Origin: Candidatus Latescibacterota bacterium
GTDB taxonomy: Bacteria; JAAXHH01
Reading direction: 5' to 3'
Length of the DNA: 64,000 bases
NCBI GenBank assembly: GCA_022821085.1
Contig: JAJEEG010000006.1
Coordinates: forward strand, 877,330 to 941,329
A program made the translations under genes and the position numbers. The notes below the pieces were generated by a model, which was given only the letters and a program-made list of their open reading frames with translations, did not search any database and was not told the origin of the DNA. Position 1 is the first letter of the stretch. Each line of letters starts with the position of its first letter. This document shows, piece by piece, positions 50,195 through 59,201 of this stretch.

Positions 50195-51202
50195 TCAGGC
50201 GGCGCCCAGCACCTCGCGGGCGGCCTGCGTGGTCTCGCGGACCTGGTCCAGCGTCCCCATCCCGAACATCGAGGCCGATACGCCAATCTCGTTGAAGACA
50301 TAATCAAACGCCTTGTGGCCGAGGTAGCGGCCACCGGCCATCGGCTTGATGGCGATGACGGGCTTAGTGGTCTGCCTGATGGCGTCGATGGCCACGTCGC
50401 GCGTGGGAAACATGAAGGTGCCCGGGGCGTTGACGGTGGTCAGGTAGCCATCTACCGGGATGTTCTCGGCCTCGAGCAGCGGCAGGGTCACCCCGGCGTG
50501 ATGGACGCTCGTGATCACGGTGTCGAAGCGTTCTCGCAGGAAGCCCAGGTATTCGCGGATCAGGTCGAAGCGACCCGTCATGGCGAGCAGGTCGATCTCG
50601 GCGCCCGGGTCGGCGACGAGGATATCGCACCCGGCGAAGAAACCCAGGTACTGTTCCAGGACGCCGTAGTCGATCTCGAACCGGGCGGCGTCTTCTTCCG
50701 TGTACGGCGGTACGTTCTCCGGGGTGACGATGCCGTCGAAAGTGTCGCCGAGGTTGTAACGGATGATGTCGTCACGGTGGAAGTGATCGCGGAAGGCCTG
50801 GCCGGCAAGGGCTTCGTTTCGGCCGTAAAAGGTCGAATGGGCACGGTCGGAGTAGGAAACGATCTCTCCGTCCAGCGTCACTGGGATCAGGATGTACGCC
50901 ACCATGCCCATCCTGGTGCCGGTCTGCTGCTCGGTTTCCCAGATGGCCTGCAGGTGCAGCCGGTCGAGCGCGGGCAGCATATGGTCCACCTGGACGGCCG
51001 TGATGCCGCCTTCCTCGACGGCATACCGAAGCACGTCGGCCACCGGCTGGACCCGGCTGAAGGTGCGGTAATTCTCAGCGTCCCGCGCCTCGTTCTGGTA
51101 GGAACAGCCGTCGTAGGGGTGGATCCCCATGATCAGCCGGGGCACCTCGGCCTGTCCGATCCGTGTCGTGGGTACGCCGCAGCCTTCCAGGTAGGTTTTC
51201 AT
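50195..51202 (-). CDS. hypothetical TIM-barrel-like protein, possibly aldo/keto-reductase related
   Basis: A 335-residue protein without a certain family. The N-terminus (TRIGQAEVPRLIMGIHPYDG) and the C-terminal SMFGMGTLDQVRETTQAAREV resemble the ends of aldo/keto reductases. Internal strands such as VITSVHHAG and PVIAIKPMAGG fit a (beta/alpha)8 barrel. I do not see the complete D-Y-K-H catalytic tetrad, so oxidoreductase activity is unproven. It is soluble with no signal peptide. The ATG at 51200-51202 lacks a clear ribosome site. It is divergent from the SMP-30 gene across 341 bases. Confidence 0.7.
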   Translation of the reverse strand: MKTYLEGCGVPTTRIGQAEVPRLIMGIHPYDGCSYQNEARDAENYRTFSRVQPVADVLRYAVEEGGITAVQVDHMLPALDRLHLQAIWETEQQTGTRMGMVAYILIPVTLDGEIVSYSDRAHSTFYGRNEALAGQAFRDHFHRDDIIRYNLGDTFDGIVTPENVPPYTEEDAARFEIDYGVLEQYLGFFAGCDILVADPGAEIDLLAMTGRFDLIREYLGFLRERFDTVITSVHHAGVTLPLLEAENIPVDGYLTTVNAPGTFMFPTRDVAIDAIRQTTKPVIAIKPMAGGRYLGHKAFDYVFNEIGVSASMFGMGTLDQVRETTQAAREVLGAA

Positions 51203-51543
51203 AGTTTATGGGTTCCGGACTTCGGGTTTGATGATCCCGCAACTGCCTGTTGATGCTTTATCCGGAAAACATTCAGCGTCAGGCCAATATACACCTTCGT
51301 TTACCAGAAATGCAAGCCCCGGCCGCCACACCGCACACGTTCCCGGAATCCCTCCTCAACCTGTCACGATTTTCATCCATGTCCCGCCTTGACCCGTGCC
51401 ATCTTTTGGTATATATACTTGCAATCCCGTCGAAACGACCTTCCTCGGCGGCAACGCGCGCGTACATTTCACTGAAGTAGCACGGCACAGAAAGCGGTAC
51501 TACTTGTGCTTCCTTCGAATCTGTTCATCCGGAGCAAACCTTG
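51203..51543. other. 341-base intergenic region between divergent genes
   Basis: It holds the plus-strand promoter at 51389-51419 and the GGAG of the downstream gene at 51531. A 76-codon frame (51250-51480) is present but has no ribosome site or recognisable features. No RNA gene was seen. Confidence 0.6.
51389..51419 (+). promoter_or_regulatory. sigma70-like promoter for the SMP-30/D-aminoacylase operon
   Basis: TTGACC (51389-51394), 17 bases, TATATA (51412-51417), overlapping TATACT (51414-51419). The transcript would have a leader of about 120 bases. Confidence 0.5.
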
Positions 51544-52455
51544 ATGGCGACCATTGAGAAGATCGCGGAAGTCGAGGCGATGGTGGGCGAGGGGCCGGTC
51601 TGGGACCCGGACAGCAGGACGCTGATCTGGACCGATATCCGGACCGGCCGGTTCTTCACCTATGACCCGGCCACGAATCAGAATCGCCAGGTGCACGACG
51701 GTTTCAACGTCGGCGGGTTCGCCTTCAACGAATTCGGCGGTCTCGTCGCGTGCATCTGGGACGGGGTCGTGCTGTGGAAGTCGGACGACGAGTGGGTGCG
51801 CATTTTCGACGAGACTCATGAGGGAGAACCGCTTCGGTTCAACGACGTGACGGCCGATCCCGGCGGGCGGATGTTCGCCGGCTCCCTGATCGATGACGGC
51901 CTGGGCAAGCTGTACCGTTTCGACCCGGACGGCAGCGTGGAAGTCATCGAAGAAGGGATCGGCTGCAGCAACGGCATGGGATACTCGCCGGACGAATCCA
52001 CCATGTACTACACCGATTCCGCCGTTCGAACGATCTACGCCTATGATTACGACCGTACGACCGGTTCCGTGTCCAACCGGCGCGATTTCGTCAAGCTGCC
52101 TGACACCGCGGGGGTGCCGGACGGGATGACGGTGGACGCCGAGGGATTCGTCTGGACGGCCGTCTGGTTCGACGGATGCATCGTCCGGTTCGACCCGGAC
52201 GGCGTGGAGGAGCGGCGCATCGCGCTGCCGGCGATCCAGACTTCCAGCGTCATGTTCGGCGGCACGGACCTGACGGACATCTACGTGACGACCGCCGGGA
52301 CCTCGCTGGAACCCGGCTCTCCCCTCGATCCGAAGGACTACGACTGGCAGGCATACGGCAAGCATTACCGCGGCGGCGGACTGTTCCGCGTGCGCCAGGA
52401 CATCCAGGGTAAACCCGAATACAAGGCCCGATTCCCGTGGCCGGACAAGACCTGA
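51544..52455 (+). CDS. SMP-30/gluconolactonase/LRE family protein
   Basis: About 303 residues forming a six-bladed propeller. It has the metal-ligand glutamate in GEGPVWDPD near residue 18, LRFNDVTADPGGRMFAG, NGMGYSPDESTMYYTDS (asparagine and aspartate ligands near residues 145-160) and GVPDGMTVDAEGFVWTA. These are the four signature regions of SMP-30/gluconolactonases, Ca2+/Zn2+ enzymes that open sugar lactones. The start is the ATG at 51544 with GGAG nine bases upstream; a TTG one codon earlier is equally spaced. It is 40 bases before the D-aminoacylase-like gene in the same direction, so co-transcription is likely. Confidence 0.9.
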   Translation: MATIEKIAEVEAMVGEGPVWDPDSRTLIWTDIRTGRFFTYDPATNQNRQVHDGFNVGGFAFNEFGGLVACIWDGVVLWKSDDEWVRIFDETHEGEPLRFNDVTADPGGRMFAGSLIDDGLGKLYRFDPDGSVEVIEEGIGCSNGMGYSPDESTMYYTDSAVRTIYAYDYDRTTGSVSNRRDFVKLPDTAGVPDGMTVDAEGFVWTAVWFDGCIVRFDPDGVEERRIALPAIQTSSVMFGGTDLTDIYVTTAGTSLEPGSPLDPKDYDWQAYGKHYRGGGLFRVRQDIQGKPEYKARFPWPDKT

Positions 52456-52495
52456 CAGATAAAACCTGACAGACAGCACCTGACTGGAGGAATGC

Positions 52496-54040
52496 GTGGC
52501 CTTCGATGTCGTCATTCGCGGCGGTGAGGTGATTGATGGTACCGGGAAGACGGACCGGTACCAGGCGGACGTGGGGATACAGGACGGACGCGTGACGGGG
52601 ATCGGCGACCTGTCGGATGCCGAAGCCGCCCGGACAATTGACGTCGGTGGCCATGTCGTCTGTCCCGGCTTCATCGACGTCCACGTTCACTCCGAGAATT
52701 CCCTGCTGGGTGGCCGGGACCAGATGGGCGGGCTCCGGCAGGGGGTGACGACCCATTTGCTCGCGCCGGACGGGTTCGGCTGGGCCGGCCTGTCGCCCGA
52801 AGAGGCCCTGCCCCTCTGGCATTACACGCAGTTCGCCTACGGCGAGCCCCTGGAACCGGTCGACTGGCCCACCATCGAGTCCTACCTGGACCTTTTTCCC
52901 GGCCGTTCTCCCGCCAACGTGTATCCCCAGGTGCCGCACTGCGCCGTGCGCGTCAAGGCCATGGGATGGGATCCTGGATCGCCCACGCCGGACCAGTTGA
53001 AGATCATGGAAGCGGAGACCCGCGCGTGGATGGAAGCCGGCGCCGGCTGCCTTTGCCTGGGTCTGGACTACCAGCCCAGCGCCAACGCGCCCTTCGAGGA
53101 ACTGGTGGCGCTCTGCAAGGTGGCCCGGGAGTACGACGGGATCTACGCCGCCCACCTGAGGTACCAGATCCTGGGGCGGGACCGGGCCTGGCAGGAAATT
53201 ATCGACCTGCACCGGGCCAGCGGCATACCCGTTCACGTGTCTCACGAGCGCGTCGACGGCGTGACCGGACCGATCCTCGATCAGGCCGTGAAGGACGGCG
53301 TGGACATCACCTTCGAATCCTATCTCTACCCGGCCGGCATGACCCACATCACCATGCAATTGCCCATGTGGGTCCAGACGGGCAGTCCGGAGGAAGTCCT
53401 CAAGCGGATGCGCCGGCCGGATACCCGCCATAAGGCCCTCGAGCATCTGAAATCGACAAACCTGGCGGACCATCAGTACATCGGCTATACGCGTTCCGGC
53501 AGATTCGCGGGGATGACCCTGGGCGAGGCCGCGCGGAGTGTGAACAAGTCCAACGAGGACTTCGCTTACGACCTCGTGCTCGATGAAGACGGTATCCAGG
53601 CGTTCATCATGTTCTGGCCGGTGCCGGAGGCGGAAGTCGACGCCGTGCTGAACCGGACGGCGCCCCACCCCCTCATGATGGTCGCCAGCGACGGCGTCTA
53701 TGACTGCACCCATCCCCATCCCCGGGGACACGGATGTTTCGCGCAGATGCTCAGGAAATTCGTGCGGGAGCGCGGACTGATTACCCTGGAAGAGGCCGTG
53801 TACAAGATGAGCGGCTTTCCGGCGGAAAGATACCGGCTGAATGACCGGGGCGTGCTGCGCGAAGGCGCGCCCGCGGACGTGGTCGTCTTCGATCCGCATA
53901 CCGTGGCCGACCGGGCCACCTTCGAAGCGCCGATACAGCCTCCCGACGGCATTCCCCACGTCTTCGTCAACGGCATTCCGGTCATTGAAGACCACGAGCC
54001 CACGGCGCACCGCCCGGGCCAGGTCCTGAACAGAGGATAA
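52496..54040 (+). CDS. N-acyl-D-amino-acid deacylase family amidohydrolase
   Basis: A 514-residue amidohydrolase. An N-terminal beta-sandwich (DVVIRGGEVIDGTGK) precedes the metal-binding G-F-I-D-V-H-V-H-S (about residue 60). Further ligand regions are YAAHLRYQ, VHVSHERVDG and the closing MMVASDGVYD. The C-terminal ADVVVFDP returns to the beta-sandwich. It should hydrolyse N-acyl-D-amino acids or related cyclic amides. GTG start at 52496 with GGAGG five bases upstream. It is second in the operon begun by the SMP-30-like gene. Its last codons and stop lie in the first copy of a 19-bp tandem duplication. Confidence 0.9.
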   Translation: MAFDVVIRGGEVIDGTGKTDRYQADVGIQDGRVTGIGDLSDAEAARTIDVGGHVVCPGFIDVHVHSENSLLGGRDQMGGLRQGVTTHLLAPDGFGWAGLSPEEALPLWHYTQFAYGEPLEPVDWPTIESYLDLFPGRSPANVYPQVPHCAVRVKAMGWDPGSPTPDQLKIMEAETRAWMEAGAGCLCLGLDYQPSANAPFEELVALCKVAREYDGIYAAHLRYQILGRDRAWQEIIDLHRASGIPVHVSHERVDGVTGPILDQAVKDGVDITFESYLYPAGMTHITMQLPMWVQTGSPEEVLKRMRRPDTRHKALEHLKSTNLADHQYIGYTRSGRFAGMTLGEAARSVNKSNEDFAYDLVLDEDGIQAFIMFWPVPEAEVDAVLNRTAPHPLMMVASDGVYDCTHPHPRGHGCFAQMLRKFVRERGLITLEEAVYKMSGFPAERYRLNDRGVLREGAPADVVVFDPHTVADRATFEAPIQPPDGIPHVFVNGIPVIEDHEPTAHRPGQVLNRG

Positions 54041-54059
54041 GGTCCTGAGCAGAGGATAG
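54022..54059. repeat. 2 x 19-bp tandem duplication across the D-aminoacylase stop codon
   Basis: 54022-54040 and 54041-54059 differ at two positions and both begin GGTCCTGA. The first copy encodes the final residues and TAA stop of the deacylase gene; the second lies just outside. Confidence 0.85.
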
Positions 54060-54080
54060 GAAGGGACGCGTTGTAGATAC

Positions 54081-55883
54081 ATGGACTGGGATCTGGCTTC
54101 TTACTTTCCTGCTTTCGACGGACCGGAGATGCGCCGTTTCAAGGCCGGCCTCCGGGACGACCTGGACACTTTGCTGACCGAAGCCGCGGCCACGGCGGCT
54201 TTGAACCCCGATAACCAGGATGCGTGGGAGGGTGTCGTCCTCTCCTTCGAAGACGCGGTCACCCGGTTGCGGCACCTGGGCTCCTACGTTTCCTGCATTA
54301 CCTCTGCCGACGCGAACAACGAGGATTTCGCCGCGGAGGAAGGGGCATTGAGCCTGCTGGACGCCCAGATGTCCAAGATCCTCGTGGAACTGCAGCGGGG
54401 ACTCAAGTCACCTGCCGACGAGGTTTTCGAGACGTTCACCTCCCGCCCCGCCCTCCGGGACGCTTGCTACCGTATTACCCGGATCAGGGAACAGTCCAGG
54501 TATACCATGTCCACGGAGGGGGAACACCTGGCCTCCGACCTGGGCGTGGACGGCATCGAGGCCTGGGGACGGCTATACGACAGGATCTCGGGCAAGCTGA
54601 CCTTCGAAATGACTTACCCGGACGGCCGGAGGGAGCAGGTGCCCATGTCCCAGCGGCGCGCCTTGATGGAACACCCCGACCGGCGTGTGCGCCGCGCCGC
54701 CTTCGAGGGGGGTAACGCGGCCTGGGCATCGATCGAGACCGTGCCGGCCGCCGCATTGAATGCCATCGGAGGCACGCGGTTGACCCTGTACCGTCATCGC
54801 GGCATGGATCATTACTTGGATAAGGCCCTCTTCCAGGCGGCGATCTCACGGGAAACGCTGGACGCCATGTTCGAAGCCGTATTTGCGGAAATCGACGTCG
54901 CCCGAAGCATCCTGGCATGCAAGGCGCGCCTCATGGGCGGCGATACCGTGGGCTGGTACGATCTCTCGGCGCCCCTGACCGTGGAGAACCAGGATGAACC
55001 TTCCTGGGACGATGCCAGGGCACTGGTGCATCGGGCATTCGCGGCCGGATACCCCGCCCTGGCGGATTACACGGTGGAGGCCTATGAGAAAAACTGGATC
55101 GACTGGTCGCCGCGGCCGGGCAAGCGCCCCGGCGCCTTCTGCACGGGATCTCCCCTGACGAAAGAATCCCGTGTCTACATGACCTACAACGACAGCATGG
55201 GGGACGTGTTGACGCTGGCCCACGAACTGGGGCACGCCTTTCACGGCCATCTGATGCGCGAGGCACGCACGCTGAACCGCGCCTATCCCATGACCCTGGC
55301 CGAATCCGCTTCCACCTTCGGCGAGATGCTGCTCATGCGGGGACTGCTGGAGGAACCGGGCGTCAGCGCCGGAACCAGGGCCTACCTGCTGAACCTGGAG
55401 GCCAGCGACGGCGCCACCTATCTGCTGGACATCCCGGTGCGCTTCGAGTTCGAAAAGGCCTTCCACGAAGAACGGGCGGATGGCGAGGTCGGCGTGAGCA
55501 GGCTGAAGGAGTTGATGGTCGAGACCCAGCGCCGCGTGCTCGGCGACGTGCTGGATCCCGAGGGCGGCGATCCCTATTTCTGGGCGTCCAAGCTCCATTT
55601 CTACATCACGGACACCACGTTCTACAATTTCCCCTATACTTTCGGCTATCTGCTCAGCCGGGGTTTCTTCGCCCAGTACGAAAAGGAAGGTCCGGATTTC
55701 CTGCCGAAATACGAGCAGTACCTGAAACGGACCGGCAGCGATACGGCGGAAAACGTGGTGCGGCAAAGCACAGGTCTCGAACTTTCAGACCCCGGTTTCT
55801 GGTCCAACGCCATCCGCGGCCTGGAAGGCGTGCTGGACCAGCTCAAAGCCAGCGTGGCCGAAAGCCGGGCGGCGTTGAACTAG
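54081..55883 (+). CDS. M3 family oligoendopeptidase (PepF-like)
   Basis: A 600-residue metallopeptidase. The catalytic zinc motif H-E-L-G-H is in TLAHELGHAFHGHLM (about residue 380), with the downstream glutamate in MTLAESASTFGEM. The preceding RPGKRPGAFCTGSPL and VYMTYNDSM segments match oligoendopeptidase F. The N-terminal helical region is complete, and the length is typical. It cleaves short peptides in the cytoplasm, probably supporting amino-acid use alongside the D-aminoacylase. The start ATG at 54081 has a purine-rich GGAAGGGA somewhat far upstream. No signal peptide is present. Confidence 0.93.
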   Translation: MDWDLASYFPAFDGPEMRRFKAGLRDDLDTLLTEAAATAALNPDNQDAWEGVVLSFEDAVTRLRHLGSYVSCITSADANNEDFAAEEGALSLLDAQMSKILVELQRGLKSPADEVFETFTSRPALRDACYRITRIREQSRYTMSTEGEHLASDLGVDGIEAWGRLYDRISGKLTFEMTYPDGRREQVPMSQRRALMEHPDRRVRRAAFEGGNAAWASIETVPAAALNAIGGTRLTLYRHRGMDHYLDKALFQAAISRETLDAMFEAVFAEIDVARSILACKARLMGGDTVGWYDLSAPLTVENQDEPSWDDARALVHRAFAAGYPALADYTVEAYEKNWIDWSPRPGKRPGAFCTGSPLTKESRVYMTYNDSMGDVLTLAHELGHAFHGHLMREARTLNRAYPMTLAESASTFGEMLLMRGLLEEPGVSAGTRAYLLNLEASDGATYLLDIPVRFEFEKAFHEERADGEVGVSRLKELMVETQRRVLGDVLDPEGGDPYFWASKLHFYITDTTFYNFPYTFGYLLSRGFFAQYEKEGPDFLPKYEQYLKRTGSDTAENVVRQSTGLELSDPGFWSNAIRGLEGVLDQLKASVAESRAALN

Positions 55884-55943
55884 CAGGCAGGATGCGAGCG
55901 GGGCGGGTCCATCTGTATGGGTCGGCCGGGCAAGGAGCGTCTT

Positions 55944-56693
55944 ATGACCGTCATTGAGGGGGAGCGCAACCGTTTCCACGGCGTGGAAGTCGGTTCGGAC
56001 GCCTTGCCCGACACGGCGGACGGATTCAAGGAGCGTCTGGCCCATTCGATCCGTATCTGGAAGGAAGAGGAATTGCAGGTCGCCTGGTTCGAAGTCCCCC
56101 TGTCCCGCGCCTTTCTCATCCCCGCGCTGGTGGACGCGGGCAGCGTTTTTCATCACAGTACCACAGACTACCTGATGCTGACGCTCCGCCTTGCCGAAGA
56201 CGCCTTCGTGCCGCTCTACGCGACCCATTACATCGGCGCCGGCGGCGTGGTGATCAACGAGAAGGACGAACTGCTCGTGGTCTGTGAGCGGTTTCGCGGG
56301 GGACGCGCGCCCTACTACAAGCTGCCCGGAGGCGCACTGCAGCCGGAGGAGCACCTCGCCGAGGGTGTCGTCCGGGAGGTTTTCGAGGAAACGGGCGTGC
56401 CGACCCGCTTCGACGGCCTGGTCTGTTTCCGGCACTGGCACGGTTACCGCTACGATAAGTCCGATATCTACTTCGTCTGCCGGTTGCGGCCGCTTCACCA
56501 GATCATCAAGATGCAGACCACGGAGATCGAGGAATGTTTCTGGATGTCCGTGGAGACCTACATGGGGTCGGAGAACGTCAGCCAGTTCAACAAGCTCATC
56601 GTCAAGGCCGCCGTGGAGAACCAGGGACTGAAGGAAACGTGGGTCGACGGCTACGGCGACCCGGAACGATACGAGTTCTTCATGCCGGAGTAG
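55944..56693 (+). CDS. Nudix hydrolase
   Basis: About 249 residues. An N-terminal domain of roughly 90 residues (RIWKEEELQVAWFEVPLSRA) resembles the pre-Nudix domain of NUDT6-like proteins. A complete Nudix box follows near residue 135, with G-G-A-L-Q-P-E-E at its start and R-E-V-F-E-E-T-G-V at its end. It hydrolyses a nucleoside diphosphate linked to another moiety; substrate unknown. The start is ATG 55944 with AAGGAG at 55932-55937; an in-frame ATG nine codons earlier lacks a ribosome site. It is the last gene before the low-GC cassette. Confidence 0.92.
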   Translation: MTVIEGERNRFHGVEVGSDALPDTADGFKERLAHSIRIWKEEELQVAWFEVPLSRAFLIPALVDAGSVFHHSTTDYLMLTLRLAEDAFVPLYATHYIGAGGVVINEKDELLVVCERFRGGRAPYYKLPGGALQPEEHLAEGVVREVFEETGVPTRFDGLVCFRHWHGYRYDKSDIYFVCRLRPLHQIIKMQTTEIEECFWMSVETYMGSENVSQFNKLIVKAAVENQGLKETWVDGYGDPERYEFFMPE

Positions 56694-56718
56694 GCAGGAG
56701 GGTGTACTTAGTTATACA
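56691..56718 (+). promoter_or_regulatory. weak candidate promoter for the MTase-NurA-HerA cassette
   Basis: TAGGCA (56691-56696), 16 bases, TATACA (56713-56718). The -10 region is A+T-rich and plausible; the -35 matches 4 of 6. No better element is seen in the short gap before the methyltransferase gene. Confidence 0.2.
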
Positions 56719-56726
56719 TAAAACAA

Positions 56727-58034
56727 TTGAGCACAGTAAGCGTATCGATCGTTGATGCCTATCCAGAATACAACATTACATTAACTCAATTCCACAGCCA
56801 GATGAAACGTGATCATCTTAAACAAGCACGCCAGCGTCAAGGCTCACTCCGAATAGCGGAAAGTATACCTGGGCGATTGGTGGTAAAACAAAGTCGGTGT
56901 ACTGCAAGCGTTATACATCCAAGCCCGTTTGATAGCCGGTCGCCGATTCGAAAACTCAATACCGTTTGCCCATATTATACAATGTTTCCATTAAGTTTCC
57001 CATTAGACGAACTTGGAAATGCACAGAAGGGAGAGTGGGTGTTAGATCCGTTCTGTGGTAGAGGGACAACTTTGTTTGCATCACGACTACATGGTCTTAG
57101 GTGTGTAGGAATCGACAGCAACCCAATCGCCGCAGCTATTTCCGCCGCAAAAGTTAGCGACGTCTCGGCGGAAGGGGTCATCGACCTCGCCAATGTACTA
57201 CTTAACAACTCACCGGCACCAGCAGACATACCAACGGGTGAGTTTTGGCGTATGTGTTACCATCCGGCTACACTTCGTAATATATGCGTCCTTCGCGAAA
57301 GACTATTGCAACGATGTTTCACTCAGGAAGAGATAGTGTTACGTGCACTGATTCTTGGGATTCTTCACGGACCACGCTATAAAAGTCAGCCTACCTACCT
57401 TTCAAACCAAATGCCTCGAACGTATGCGACGAAACCCACCGCAGCAGTACGTTATTGGTCTAGGTTATCAACAACGAAACCGCCGAATGTTGACGTTCAC
57501 GATGCGATAGCTCGTCGAGCTAGGTACTCGCTCTCAGCGATGGCACCTCCGGTAGAGGGTGAAGTATACTATGGTGATGCGCGGAATACTCATAATTTGG
57601 TACCGCTCAACAGAAGGTTCAATTGGGTCATTACGTCACCGCCCTACTTTGGAATGCAATCCTATAGACCGGATCAGTGGCTGCGTAATTGGTTCTTAGG
57701 AGGGAGCGACACTGTGGAGTATGGTAGCGAAGGTCAACTATCTCACCACTCCAAATTGTTTACGAGTTCACTGTCATCCGTTTGGAACAGCGTTGCAAAA
57801 CGATGTGAATCTGGCGCTAGACTGATAGTCAGGTTTGGGAATCTGCCTAGCCGGCCCTTAGATGCTGTTAGTGTTATTTGTGAGTCTTTGGAGTCATCAG
57901 AAGTCAATTGGCGAATACTTCGGAAGAAAGATGCAGGATCAGCCAGCAGCGGTAGACGGCAATCGGATCAGTTTGGCAAGGTAAATGGTTCAGCAGCGAC
58001 TGAAATTGATGTGTATGCTAAATTAGAGGGTTAA
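56727..58034 (+). CDS. site-specific DNA methyltransferase (N4-cytosine/N6-adenine class), low-GC cassette
   Basis: 435 residues from a TTG at 56727, or 410 from the ATG at 56802; neither has a clear Shine-Dalgarno, so the start is open. The AdoMet-binding motif I is V-L-D-P-F-C-G-R-G-T-T (about 105-115), followed by GIDSNPIA. The catalytic motif IV T-S-P-P-Y is at about 303-307 (VITSPPYFGMQSY). This order (AdoMet motif before catalytic motif) is the reverse of classic beta-class N4 methylases. About 190 residues between the two may hold target recognition. The gene is A+T-rich (57001-57060 is 28/60 G+C). It ends three bases before the NurA-like gene, so it is a unit with the nuclease and ATPase. 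Confidence 0.82.
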   Translation: MSTVSVSIVDAYPEYNITLTQFHSQMKRDHLKQARQRQGSLRIAESIPGRLVVKQSRCTASVIHPSPFDSRSPIRKLNTVCPYYTMFPLSFPLDELGNAQKGEWVLDPFCGRGTTLFASRLHGLRCVGIDSNPIAAAISAAKVSDVSAEGVIDLANVLLNNSPAPADIPTGEFWRMCYHPATLRNICVLRERLLQRCFTQEEIVLRALILGILHGPRYKSQPTYLSNQMPRTYATKPTAAVRYWSRLSTTKPPNVDVHDAIARRARYSLSAMAPPVEGEVYYGDARNTHNLVPLNRRFNWVITSPPYFGMQSYRPDQWLRNWFLGGSDTVEYGSEGQLSHHSKLFTSSLSSVWNSVAKRCESGARLIVRFGNLPSRPLDAVSVICESLESSEVNWRILRKKDAGSASSGRRQSDQFGKVNGSAATEIDVYAKLEG

Positions 58035-58037
58035 CCC

Positions 58038-59201
58038 ATGTTCGATCCTGAGGAACTACCGGCACTGCGGCAAACTGTACGGGACGCTACCGCGAGAGAT
58101 CGCTGTTTGTTGGATAACCTTCGAGAGGAGGTACAGTTTCTAACAAATGACGTACGGAGCATTAAGCCGCGAACGACTACATCGGTTTCGTTGGTTGCAA
58201 GCGATGGCGGGAACAACAACCTCGTATTTGATCCTTTTCATGTTCAGCTCGTTAGGGTCGTCGATTCGTACGGGGAACAGCTGTGTCTTGATGCTGTAAC
58301 ACCAACGACTGACACGGACATTTTAAGTCGAACACAGTTTGATGAAGATGGCTCACCGCGCACCGCGCTGGGTCGAATGATGTGTGACCTTAACGTTACT
58401 CCGCGTACTTTGAATCAACTAAGCCACATGATACCTGACGGTCGGAAAGTTAGAGAAACACCAGATGAGATATCTCCATCTTGGGTTCTGGTGTACCGAG
58501 ACCTTTGCGAATGGGCAGCATTGTACGACAGGATCTGCTATAGGGATTTTGCGACAAATACCCTATTTGTTCGAGATGGACTGCTGAGAAGCAAGTTATT
58601 TAGAGGTGAGTATTTCATAAACTACCGCAGAAGGATTGACCAAGCCATCATAAGAGCGTATCAGAACACAAAACGAAAGGTCTTATTGGTAGGGCTCGCC
58701 AAGCACAGCAAAGTACTTACTCGGTATAATCTAGCTATGGCAATTGAAGGTACGTTCGACGCGGAGGGTCCTAGGTATGTCAGAGTGCCTAGGTCTTTGG
58801 AATCGAAAGCATATGTATGGCCCGAATACGCTAGAGGAGCAGAAACTGAGGATGACGAAGGAGAAGCGCCAAAGTTTGTAGCCGGCGACATGTATTTCCT
58901 ACGTTTTGGTGATCGTAAAAGCGATCCATTATGGTCAGTCGACGTACTGAGCAGTCAAGCCTCTGATGCTGATGAGATCTTTGGTTACCTACTCGCTGAC
59001 GCCGTCCACGGCTTCCCCGTTCCATTTTACCCGCGATGTCTACAGAAGGCACACGAATACGCAGAAATCGTTGAATTCGATCTTGAAATCCTTCAGGACG
59101 AGATGTTCTTAGCCGTGCGTGGCTTACTTAGCGAAAATGAGATACCTGCACTGGAGGCGTTGCGTCTCCACAGCGACGTTTCGGCTCGGAGGTACGAATG
59201 A
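58038..59201 (+). CDS. NurA-like nuclease
   Basis: A 387-residue protein with NurA-domain hallmarks. An N-terminal aspartate motif lies in VSLVASDGGNN (D56), the second in LFVRDGLLRSK (D180), a lysine region in VLLVGLAKHSKVL, and a C-terminal GFPVPFYPRCLQKAHEYAEIV resembles the usual NurA ending. NurA is a manganese-dependent 5'-3' exonuclease and single-strand endonuclease that works with the HerA translocase. Here the last codons overlap the start of the HerA-like gene (ATGA), so the two are translationally coupled. A central acidic segment (about 270-285, ETEDDEGEAP) is distinctive. The identification is by motif pattern only; it is divergent from archaeal NurA. Confidence 0.75.
   Translation: MFDPEELPALRQTVRDATARDRCLLDNLREEVQFLTNDVRSIKPRTTTSVSLVASDGGNNNLVFDPFHVQLVRVVDSYGEQLCLDAVTPTTDTDILSRTQFDEDGSPRTALGRMMCDLNVTPRTLNQLSHMIPDGRKVRETPDEISPSWVLVYRDLCEWAALYDRICYRDFATNTLFVRDGLLRSKLFRGEYFINYRRRIDQAIIRAYQNTKRKVLLVGLAKHSKVLTRYNLAMAIEGTFDAEGPRYVRVPRSLESKAYVWPEYARGAETEDDEGEAPKFVAGDMYFLRFGDRKSDPLWSVDVLSSQASDADEIFGYLLADAVHGFPVPFYPRCLQKAHEYAEIVEFDLEILQDEMFLAVRGLLSENEIPALEALRLHSDVSARRYE

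Noticed and set aside
51250-51480. A 76-codon frame in the SMP-30 upstream region
   Set aside because: No ribosome site, no domain, and it runs through the predicted promoter.
56702-56755. A 17-codon leader peptide (GTG after GGAGG) before the methyltransferase
   Set aside because: The GGAGG immediately abuts the GTG, leaving no spacing. The frame is just the extension of the preceding shadow frame.
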